From an uncultured Eubacteriales bacterium (GTDB lineage Bacteria > Bacillota > Clostridia > Christensenellales > QALW01): 8,723 nt of DNA. Under the pieces are notes generated by a model. The model was not told the origin of the DNA, ran no database searches, and was given only the letters and a program-made list of their open reading frames with translations. Shown here one piece after another: positions 1-5,097 of the stretch (position 1 is the first letter of the stretch; every line of letters starts with the position of its first letter). A program made the translations under genes and the position numbers. The stretch lies in the NCBI GenBank assembly GCA_900552055.1, contig URYI01000079.1, positions 1-8,723 of the forward strand, read 5' to 3'.

Positions 1-45
1 GGCGGCCTCCGGCCGCCGACGCTGCGGCCCCGTTCCGCCTTTTTT
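1..45 (+). terminator. GC-rich hairpins plus T run at left edge
   Basis: A perfect 7-bp hairpin, GGCGGCC-TCC-GGCCGCC, occupies positions 1–17. A second short stem, GCGG (24–27) with CCGC (35–38), runs directly into six T residues (40–45). On the plus strand this reads as an intrinsic terminator, most likely for a rightward gene off the left edge, facing the minus-strand gene at 71–565. The first hairpin could also serve the minus strand, but any T tract for that direction lies outside the window. The direction is therefore inferred. Confidence 0.45.
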
Positions 46-70
46 GCTCAGACCCGCCGGTTATAAGTAA

Positions 71-565
71 TTATTTAAGATATCTATGCGCTACAGCTTC
101 AGGCCCGCATAGAAGCAGCAGTCTGCCTGTTTCTGTTCTGCGCATTGCCAATATAAGTTTGTCCAGTGTCTTGAGCCTTATCCGGAAAAACTGCCTGCGT
201 GAAATTTTCAGCACTGAACAGCATTCGTTCGCGGATAGGTCCAGATAATATCTAAGATAAATGAACCTGCCGCCGGGCGTACCCTTGAGAGGGGCAAGCA
301 GCTCGCTTACTTCTTCTATTGCCTTAAGCAGCATTTCATGCCGTCCCAATAATACCTCCAGCCTCGTACAAAGCGTATGGGCGTTAAGGCTGGAGTAATT
401 GCTTCGGGCGCATTCGGCGGAGCGGGCAGTATAGCCCGCTGGGGCGCCTTGTCGCTCCAGTACTTGGATTTCTCTCTCAAGCGCCTTAACGTCGTCTATA
501 AGCGTGTTAAATTGGTAAAGCACCTTCTCCAAATTGTCGTATTCTTTTTGCAGAATATAATCCAT
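71..565 (-). CDS. Phage ArpU/DUF1492-like HTH regulator (putative)
   Basis: This is a predicted 164-residue soluble protein with no signal peptide or membrane segment. Residues about 3–38 and 66–92 are heptad-like, charged helices suggesting coiled coils. Residues about 101–136 (LRYYLDLSANE, then a helix around ISRRQFFRIRLKTLDKL) resemble a sigma-70 region-4 helix-turn-helix. This coiled coil plus C-terminal region-4-like HTH is the layout of small phage-type transcription regulators of the ArpU/DUF1492 group, which act on late genes in phages of Gram-positives. The assignment rests on pattern, not a search. The open frame continues upstream to a TTG at 607, but that start would place the only good Shine-Dalgarno inside the gene. 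The ATG at 565 is preferred because a hairpin can bring that Shine-Dalgarno to about 9 nt from it. No other phage gene is visible, so it may be a domesticated or remnant regulator. Its promoter carries a palindromic operator, suggesting tight repression or autoregulation. Confidence 0.72.
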   Translation of the reverse strand: MDYILQKEYDNLEKVLYQFNTLIDDVKALEREIQVLERQGAPAGYTARSAECARSNYSSLNAHTLCTRLEVLLGRHEMLLKAIEEVSELLAPLKGTPGGRFIYLRYYLDLSANECCSVLKISRRQFFRIRLKTLDKLILAMRRTETGRLLLLCGPEAVAHRYLK

Positions 566-604
566 AATTATTGCTTTGCTTAGTTTTGCAAAGCTTCCTC
601 CTTT
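566..604 (-). promoter_or_regulatory. Shine-Dalgarno separated from ATG by a hairpin
   Basis: A strong Shine-Dalgarno, AAAGGAGG, lies at 604–597, but the first in-frame ATG is at 565, about 31 nt after GGAGG. Between them is a perfect 7-bp inverted repeat, GCTTTGC (594–588) and GCAAAGC (579–573), with an 8-nt loop. If folded, it leaves only AA plus AATAATT, about 9 nt, between Shine-Dalgarno and ATG, which is normal spacing. A three-codon frame, TTG-CAA-AAC-TAA (591–580), starts 5 nt after GGAGG and would compete when the hairpin is open. The pairing is seen in the sequence; its use in initiation is inferred. Confidence 0.55.
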
Positions 605-637
605 CAAATATAAAAATGGATAGGTACTCCCGGGAAA

Positions 638-654
638 TGTGACAATATGTCACA
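638..654. promoter_or_regulatory. 17-bp palindromic operator, leader copy
   Basis: TGTGACAATATGTCACA has arms TGTGAC and GTCACA around a 5-bp centre. It lies in the predicted 5' leader of the 71–565 gene. The first 15 bases recur exactly at 721–735. No promoter is evident at this copy, so it is more likely an auxiliary repressor site. The arm spacing (TGTGA-N7-TCACA) is one base longer than CRP/FNR or Rex sites, so those families are not a good match. Confidence 0.5.
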
Positions 655-714
655 AACGCGTGCAAAAAAATAAGCATTTCAATAGAAACACCTATTTTAT
701 GAGCTCATACGCTT

Positions 715-743
715 ATTATATGTGACAATATGTCAAATGTCAA
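715..743 (-). promoter_or_regulatory. Perfect consensus sigma-A promoter for the 71–565 gene
   Basis: Read leftwards, TTGACA (743–738), a 17-nt spacer and TATAAT (720–715) match the housekeeping consensus at all twelve hexamer positions. The predicted start is near 708, giving a leader of about 140 nt before the ATG at 565. The -35 lies only 10 nt past the end of the GNAT gene. The spacer contains the palindromic operator, so an unrepressed promoter would be very strong and a bound repressor would block polymerase directly. Confidence 0.82.
721..735. promoter_or_regulatory. Palindromic operator inside promoter spacer
   Basis: TGTGACAATATGTCA repeats the leader copy at 638–652. It is followed by a further half site, so TGTCAAATGTCAA (731–743) carries TGTCA twice in direct orientation and overlaps the -35. 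The two palindromes start 83 bp apart, close to eight helical turns, which would place them on the same face of the DNA. Confidence 0.5.
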
Positions 744-752
744 TACCCGGGA

Positions 753-1244
753 TTAATTATTTTTTAAGCTGCACCCTTCTTTATTTGCACAGTTTTGGCA
801 TTGCCCGGATAAACGGGCGGTCTGCGGCGTAACCGTCATTATTACATGCGGTACTCCTTCGTCTGTCGTCTGCTCCCCTGTAGGAGCAAAGCCGAATTTT
901 TCATAAAAACCCTGCGCCTGGAGCTGTGCGGTGACGGTCACTTCTTCTGCTTCCTGCTCAAAAGCTTTAAAAAGCAGCATGCGAACGGTCAAGTCTCCAA
1001 GCCCCGTTCCGCGCTCTTCCCTTAATACGGCAATGCGCCCTATTCTATAACCCTGTTTGTAATAAAGCCGTCCGGTTGCACAGGGCTTATCATCCTTATA
1101 TATAATGACGTGCAGAGCGATTTCATCTATATCATCAAATTCGTTTTGCTCAGAAAATCCTTGTTCTTCTATAAAAACTTTAGTCCGTATCAGCCGGGCA
1201 TCCTGCATATTAGAAGTGCCCATAGTCCATCTGGCAGTTATCAT
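753..1244 (-). CDS. GNAT family N-acetyltransferase (ElaA/YjcF-like)
   Basis: This 163-residue cytoplasmic protein should transfer an acetyl group from acetyl-CoA to an amine; the acceptor cannot be told. The acetyl-CoA loop RGTGLG (78–83) follows the usual beta-strand RIGRIAVL. Other ElaA/YjcF-like marks are an N-terminal R-x-x-VF-x-EQ segment (20–28), a D-x-D-x-x-A-x-H stretch near 38–45, the QLQAQGFYEKFGF helix (107–119) and the DEGVPHVIM end (128–136). Past the fold's normal end is a 27-residue tail with C149, C152 and C158 (C-x2-C-x5-C), which is unusual and could bind a metal. The ATG is preceded by AGGAAG about 10 nt upstream. The gene is divergent from ispE and has its own promoter. 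The family call is firm, the substrate unknown. Confidence 0.9.
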   Translation of the reverse strand: MITARWTMGTSNMQDARLIRTKVFIEEQGFSEQNEFDDIDEIALHVIIYKDDKPCATGRLYYKQGYRIGRIAVLREERGTGLGDLTVRMLLFKAFEQEAEEVTVTAQLQAQGFYEKFGFAPTGEQTTDEGVPHVIMTVTPQTARLSGQCQNCANKEGCSLKNN

Positions 1245-1280
1245 ATATTCAATACTTCCTTATTATTTATCTTAAAATGC

Positions 1281-1309
1281 ATTATATCAGACAAGCCGTA
1301 TTAAATCAA
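1281..1309 (-). promoter_or_regulatory. Sigma-A promoter of the GNAT gene
   Basis: Read leftwards, TTGATT (1309–1304), a 17-nt spacer and TATAAT (1286–1281). Four of six -35 bases and all -10 bases match consensus. The predicted start near 1274 leaves a leader of about 30 nt before the ATG at 1244. Confidence 0.75.
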
Positions 1310-1356
1310 ATTCTTTGCAATTCATTGTTTTACTGCAATAGTCCTTAATACACCTC

Positions 1357-1385
1357 TTTACAACTGCATGCTACAAATGTATAAT
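1357..1385 (+). promoter_or_regulatory. Sigma-A promoter of ispE
   Basis: TTTACA (1357–1362), a 17-nt spacer and TATAAT (1380–1385) match consensus at eleven of twelve hexamer positions. The predicted start near 1392 gives a leader of about 50 nt. It lies back to back with the GNAT promoter, about 50 bp apart. I see no obvious operator between them. Confidence 0.72.
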
Positions 1386-1442
1386 ATGACTAAATGTATT
1401 ATAGTTAGTGTACATTCATTACAGTTAATTGGAATATATGAT

Positions 1443-2330
1443 ATGGAAAGTATTTTATTAAAGGCAAACGCAAAAATAAACTGGACGCTTAAAGTGGTTG
1501 GCAAAAGAGAAGATGGATATCATGAGCTGGATATGCTTCTCTCCAGCGTAACTTTGTTTGACCGCGTCCGTATAACCCGCGTTCCTTTTAAGGGAATACG
1601 GGTGCAGACTTACGGCCGGTTTGTGCTTAATGGCGAAAGGAATATAGCGTATAAAGCCGCCGCATGCTTTTATGACGAATTAAATGAACGGGAGGCCTGC
1701 CGGATAGATATACAGAAGCATATTCCGGTCTGCGCCGGCATGGGGGGAGGCAGCGCAGACGCCGCCGCAGTGCTATACGGCCTGAATGAGCTTTACGGAC
1801 GGCCCTTTTCAGGCAGGAAACTGGCTGAGATAGGTGCTGGAATAGGTGCAGACGTGCCTTTTATGCTGGCCGGGGGCCTTGGAAGGGTAACGGGGATAGG
1901 GGAAAAAGTAGAAAGGCTGATTTGTCCGCAGCACTATAATTTAATCGGCGTTATGCCGCGGACAGGCGCCAGCACACGAACAGTTTTTTCTCGTTTTAAT
2001 ATGGCGGAATGCCGCAGCTTTCCCGATAACGATGCAGTATATAAAGCTATTATGGCCGGAGATATAAAAGAATTGGCGGGCCGTATGGGTAATTCCCTGG
2101 AATATGTTACAGCCTCCTTATGTCCTGAAATAGTGCGTATTAAGGAAGAACTGTTAAGAAATAAAGCGGTCGGGGCAATGATGACAGGTTCGGGCGCGCT
2201 GGTTTACGGCGTGTATGAGGATGCGGAAACTGCCTCTGCCGCCGCTGATGCGGTTTCAAAGCTTAAGCTGGGGCGAGTATATAGATTTGACACCTGCGAT
2301 AAAGGCATCGACGTCATTTACAGACGGTAA
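1443..2330 (+). CDS. ispE: 4-diphosphocytidyl-2-C-methyl-D-erythritol kinase
   Basis: IspE phosphorylates the 2-hydroxyl of CDP-ME with ATP in the MEP route to isoprenoids. The 295-residue product has the full GHMP-kinase layout: the N-terminal KANAKINWTL strand with K11, GYHELDML (25–32), the glycine-rich ATP loop PVCAGMGGGSADAA (95–108), ADVPFML with the catalytic aspartate at 137, and the C-terminal MMTGSGALVYG glycine motif near residue 250. The length is normal for the family. The frame is open further upstream to 1368, but those extra residues overlap the promoter and do not look like IspE, so the ATG at 1443 is used; only a weak GGAA ribosome binding site precedes it. It appears to be transcribed alone. 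No strong terminator follows, and the next gene has its own promoter. Confidence 0.96.
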   Translation: MESILLKANAKINWTLKVVGKREDGYHELDMLLSSVTLFDRVRITRVPFKGIRVQTYGRFVLNGERNIAYKAAACFYDELNEREACRIDIQKHIPVCAGMGGGSADAAAVLYGLNELYGRPFSGRKLAEIGAGIGADVPFMLAGGLGRVTGIGEKVERLICPQHYNLIGVMPRTGASTRTVFSRFNMAECRSFPDNDAVYKAIMAGDIKELAGRMGNSLEYVTASLCPEIVRIKEELLRNKAVGAMMTGSGALVYGVYEDAETASAAADAVSKLKLGRVYRFDTCDKGIDVIYRR

Positions 2331-2381
2331 TAATTAAAAATTTTTGCGCTTTTTATTTGTACTTAACTTGCATTTAATATG

Positions 2382-2407
2382 TATAAATCAAAGCTGCCTG
2401 ATTTATA
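2382..2407. repeat. AT-rich inverted repeat between ispE and aldolase
   Basis: TATAAATCA (2382–2390) and TGATTTATA (2399–2407) form a perfect 9-bp stem with an 8-nt loop. No T tract follows on either strand, so it is not a convincing terminator. It lies about 45 bp upstream of the aldolase -35 and could be an operator or chance in AT-rich DNA. Confidence 0.3.
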
Positions 2408-2448
2408 TTAAAAACAGCTTATAAAGGATAAATTTTTGCCTTATTCAT

Positions 2449-2477
2449 TTGCCAAGCTATGATAAATTGGATATAAT
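2449..2477 (+). promoter_or_regulatory. Sigma-A promoter of the aldolase gene
   Basis: TTGCCA (2449–2454), a 17-nt spacer and TATAAT (2472–2477) match consensus at eleven of twelve hexamer positions. The predicted start near 2484 leaves a leader of about 28 nt that contains the ribosome binding site AAAGAGGG (2497–2504). Confidence 0.76.
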
Positions 2478-2511
2478 ATATGGCGAGAGAAAAAAGAAAG
2501 AGGGTATAAAA

Positions 2512-3804
2512 ATGAAATTCGAGTTGATGCATCCTGCAGATCAGCTGGTTATGTTCATGGAAAGAATATACCAGAATGGTCTAACCACTACTTCGGGAGG
2601 AAATTTGTCCATAATGGACGATAACGGGGATATCTGGATAACTCCCAGCGGTATTGACAAAGGTTCCTTGACCCGGCAGGATATCATGCAGGTAAAGCCG
2701 GACGGTACAATTATAGGTATCCATACGCCGTCTGTTGAGCTGCCCTTCCATCAGCATATTTATAAAATAAGGCCGGATATTAAGGCCGTGCTGCATGCGC
2801 ATCCGCCGGCATGCGTAGCTTTCAGCCTTGTACGCAAGGTGCCCGATGTGCGGCTTGTTCCTAACGCGGCTCTTGTTGTAGGCGAGGTGGGCATAGCTGG
2901 ATATGAAGTGCCTGGTTCCAAGGCTTTAGGGGACCGGATAGCCGAGCAGTTTGAAGCGGGCTATAATACCGTTATGATGTGGAATCACGGCGTAGTTGTA
3001 GGCGATAAGGACATGTTCAGCGCGTTTATGGTGTTCGAGACTTTTGAGCACTGCGCTAAATTGCAGGTTGATGCGCTGCGCATAGGCCAGCCCCGCGGTC
3101 TTACCCAGCAGCAGATAGAGCTTTCTGGCTCACGCAGCTATCCTATGCTGGATACCTTTGTTCCTAAAGTGCATACCAGCGAAGAAAAGGCTGTCAGAAG
3201 AGATATGTGCCGCATGGTTCACCGTGCTTACAGGCAGCGCCTTATTAGCTCTACTCAGGGAACCTTTTCTCAGAGATTAAGCGACGGCTCATTTATAATA
3301 ACTCCTTACTGGGTGGACAGAGGCTATATTGAGCCGGAAGATTTGGTGCTTATAAAGAACGGCAGATGCGAGGACGGCAAGAAGCCCAGCCGCTCTACTA
3401 TCCTGCATAAGACCATATATGAAAAGCATCCTGAGATTAATTCTATCATTATTGCCTATCCGCAGTATATAATGGCTTTTGCCGTAACAGACGTTGAGTT
3501 TGACGCGCGCACCATTCCCGAAAGCTATATACAGCTTCGCAAGGCCAAGAAGCTGCCCTTTGGCTACAGCTTTACCAATATACTGGAAACGGCCGAGACC
3601 TTTGCTCCCAGCGTTCCCATGATAATGCTGGAGAACGACAGCATAATAGTAACGGGTTCCAGCTTAATCAATGCCTTTGATAAGCTGGAGGTTGCGGAAT
3701 TTACTGCGCGTTCCATAATTTCCTGCGCTCAGCTGGGCGATATAGTTATGATTAATGACGACGAGGTTAAGCAGATAGAAAAGGATTTCCATCTTGAAGA
3801 TTAA
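2512..3804 (+). CDS. Tandem class II aldolase/adducin-like protein
   Basis: This 430-residue cytoplasmic protein contains two class II aldolase/adducin domains. The N-terminal one (about 5–210) looks catalytic. It has GGNLS (29–33) and TPSG (44–47) at the phosphate-binding site, the general-base glutamate E76 in SVELPFH, and metal ligands H95 and H97 in HAHPP and H159 in NHG. This is the set used by fuculose- and rhamnulose-phosphate aldolases. The C-terminal domain (about 225–425) keeps the framework but has lost these residues: S295 replaces the glutamate, I314 and Y316 the paired histidines, and D376 the third. It is probably structural or regulatory. The frame runs upstream to 2449, inside the promoter. 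The ATG at 2512 is chosen because AAAGAGGG sits 7 nt before it and homology begins there. The gene has its own promoter and a strong terminator, so it is a single-gene unit. The sugar-phosphate substrate is not determinable. Confidence 0.9.
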   Translation: MKFELMHPADQLVMFMERIYQNGLTTTSGGNLSIMDDNGDIWITPSGIDKGSLTRQDIMQVKPDGTIIGIHTPSVELPFHQHIYKIRPDIKAVLHAHPPACVAFSLVRKVPDVRLVPNAALVVGEVGIAGYEVPGSKALGDRIAEQFEAGYNTVMMWNHGVVVGDKDMFSAFMVFETFEHCAKLQVDALRIGQPRGLTQQQIELSGSRSYPMLDTFVPKVHTSEEKAVRRDMCRMVHRAYRQRLISSTQGTFSQRLSDGSFIITPYWVDRGYIEPEDLVLIKNGRCEDGKKPSRSTILHKTIYEKHPEINSIIIAYPQYIMAFAVTDVEFDARTIPESYIQLRKAKKLPFGYSFTNILETAETFAPSVPMIMLENDSIIVTGSSLINAFDKLEVAEFTARSIISCAQLGDIVMINDDEVKQIEKDFHLED

Positions 3805-3825
3805 TTGAAGCTTAATATTTGCATG

Positions 3826-3864
3826 AAGCCCCATGAGCATAGCTCATGGGGCTTGTTTATTTTT
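3826..3864 (+). terminator. Intrinsic terminator of the aldolase gene
   Basis: A 13-bp perfect stem, AAGCCCCATGAGC (3826–3838) with GCTCATGGGGCTT (3842–3854), has a 3-nt loop and is followed by GTTTATTTTT. It begins 21 nt past the aldolase stop. No T tract lies on the other side, so it should work on the plus strand only. Confidence 0.93.
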
Positions 3865-3867
3865 GTT

Positions 3868-4570
3868 AAGGGATAATTAAACTACTGATTCTACCAGGGC
3901 AGGCAACAAAAAGTTCAGGTAAATAAAACCTAGGTGCTGTAATGGAGACGGTTTAACGGCTGCATAACGAAAGAGCAATAAGGTCTTACGCAGAATGAAA
4001 AATGAAGTAATATACATAAACTACAGTTACCGGCGTAAATATGACAGGTATTCGCACTACAATACCGGCACAGGTTGTTCTATATATCCCAGCAAGGCGG
4101 GTGGAATTCCCAGAATGCTTAGTCACCGGAAAGGAAATAACCAACATAGAGGCGGAGGTATGCCCCGCGTGTATATAAGATAGAAATATCGCATAAAGGT
4201 GCAATATCAAGTTTTATGGGATTTTATAGGACACCTGAATGGGAAAGCGCTTTGATAATCTATGATAAATTTCCGAAGCAGAATTAATAGGTATAAGTAT
4301 ACAAATATGAAATTTTGGCGTAGCGGGTACCGTGTGCAATATGCAGACATAGCAGGAACGAACACGAACAAGGCAGCGTATTGGGTATAGGATAGAGGAG
4401 GATAAGGAGGGAGAACAGGCAATGGGGAATTTCTGAACATCCAGGATAACAAGCGGCGGAGCTCACATAGCGATGGAGAATAAGCAATATATTTGCCTAG
4501 ACTATGCAATTCAGTCAGAAAAATTCAATAGACGCCTATATCAAAATATAGGAATAATAAAAATGGAATA
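3868..4570 (+). ncRNA. Candidate large structured non-coding RNA
   Basis: About 700 bases lie between the aldolase terminator and a GC-rich block without a believable protein. The longest frames have no ribosome binding site and low-complexity, protein-unlike translations. The plus strand is strongly purine-rich and C-poor, especially 4380–4480. Local helices include CCA/GCAG/CA (3894–3905) with TG/CTGT/TGG (3935–3945) enclosing AGGT/ACCT; CTGCATAA (3960–3967) with TTACGCAG (3986–3993, one mismatch); GGTATT/AATACC (4047–4066); GCGG-A-GG/CC-CCGC (4152–4168); GATA-GAAA-TATC (4179–4190); TGCA-ATA-TGCA (4335–4345); GCAA/TTGC (4484–4496); GACT/AGTC (4500–4516); and CCTATAT-CAAA-ATATAGG (4535–4552). 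Size, base bias and A-rich joiners resemble ornate large bacterial RNAs (ROOL, GOLLD, OLE), but no sequence motif of those was recognised. I found no clear promoter or 3' terminator, so both ends are approximate. Confidence 0.38.
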
Positions 4571-4647
4571 ACAGGCAGATGATGGGTATAACTGCGGCGG
4601 CGCCCGCCGGTTGGATGCGTGGAAGCCTCGGCTTTGCGGCCGCAAAA
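4571..4647. other. GC-rich palindromic block
   Basis: This stretch has no gene. It holds a 6-bp hairpin, CGGCGG-CGC-CCGCCG (4595–4609), a small AAGC/GCTT hairpin (4623–4634), and a perfect 14-nt palindrome, TTTGCGGCCGCAAA (4633–4646). It departs sharply in base composition from the AT/purine-rich DNA to its left. No T tract follows, so these are not typical intrinsic terminators. Confidence 0.4.
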
Positions 4648-4714
4648 GGGCAGGGGGAGAAAAGAGGGGAGCGGGAGGAGTGCGAGAGGGGGGTGAAGTT
4701 ATCCTTCCCCCCTC
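4648..4714 (+). other. Polypurine G-run tract ending in a G/C hairpin
   Basis: From 4644 to 4698 the plus strand is almost all purine, with G runs at 4648–4650, 4653–4657, 4666–4669, 4673–4675 and 4688–4693. These could form a G-quadruplex on the plus strand, though one loop is 8 nt. The last run also forms GAGGGGGG (4686–4693) with CCCCCCTC (4707–4714). On the minus strand, downstream of trmD, the same stretch is C-rich and G-poor, as in Rho-loading sites. No function is demonstrated. Confidence 0.4.
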
Positions 4715-5007
4715 AAAATACCGCAGTTTTCTTTATTCAGCGCTTGCGTTTACCGCCTCTTAGGCCCCGCCAGCCATTTTGATTGCACACCTCATGTAAA
4801 TAAACCGCAGCGGCATACAGAAGCAACGTCCCCGGTGAAATTAAGGGTTTTTTATAAGCCCTATGGCAGGAATGTATATGCGCAACGTGACGTTTTAGCC
4901 AGCGGCATAGGATTTTGCTTGCATATGAACATTTCAGGCTTCGCTGGAAAAATTTTTAATGTGCTTAGTTTTCTTTTATTAAGTAAATATTTTAGGCTTG
5001 CATGATT
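4715..5007. other. Gene-free spacer with A-B-B-A short repeats
   Basis: No supported gene lies here. The only pattern is a nested set of direct repeats: CAGCGGCATA at 4808–4817 and 4900–4909, and GCAACGT at 4823–4829 and 4882–4888, the latter within an 11-nt palindrome, AACGTGACGTT (4884–4894). A minus-strand frame ending at 4737 with a basic tail has no acceptable start and is not called. Confidence 0.35.
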
Positions 5008-5058
5008 GAAATTAACCCAGAAAGCGCCGCCCCGGCTGGCCCTTCCTGGGTTAATTTC
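5008..5058. repeat. 13-bp inverted repeat downstream of trmD
   Basis: GAAATTAACCCAG (5008–5020) and CTGGGTTAATTTC (5046–5058) are perfect inverted repeats around a GC-rich 25-nt loop that can itself pair GCC/GGC. Lying 40–90 bp past the trmD stop, it may mark the 3' end of the operon transcript. It lacks a T tract on either strand, so termination would not be classical. Confidence 0.5.
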
Positions 5059-5097
5059 AGCTGCACCAAGGCGGGCCTATATCAGCTGTGCATTTTA

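Noticed and set aside
53..62. CCCGCCGGTT shared with 4603–4612, possible dispersed GC-rich repeat
   Set aside because: Ten bases of GC-rich DNA with unrelated flanks; chance is sufficient without genome-wide counts.
638..735. CRP/FNR or Rex binding sites
   Set aside because: TGTGA and TCACA are separated by seven bases, whereas CRP/FNR and Rex sites need six, so the half-site phase is wrong.
2331..2360. Terminator after ispE (A5T5, then GCGC and T5)
   Set aside because: The only stem is A/T pairs; there is no GC hairpin before the T run, so it would be weak at best.
3995..4183. Plus-strand 62-codon open frame in the gene-free region
   Set aside because: No ribosome binding site, and the composition (many Tyr, Arg, Asn, Gly; no fold-like pattern) does not look like a protein. 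It overlaps the helices proposed for a structured RNA.
4410..4436. AAGGAGG followed 11 nt later by ATG (a four-codon frame, ATG-GGG-AAT-TTC-TGA)
   Set aside because: Too short to be meaningful, and the GGAGG is one of many G/A runs in a purine-rich stretch.
4207..4509. Minus-strand 100-codon frame with hydrophobic stretches
   Set aside because: Its Pro/Tyr/Leu richness follows from the purine bias of the opposite strand. It lacks a ribosome binding site, and a second overlapping frame has the same character.
4737..4826. Minus-strand frame ending in a basic tail (GLRGGKRKR), as if the end of a ribosomal-type protein
   Set aside because: No ATG, no usable Shine-Dalgarno, and no resemblance to bL19, the protein expected after trmD. 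It could be a relic but cannot be supported.
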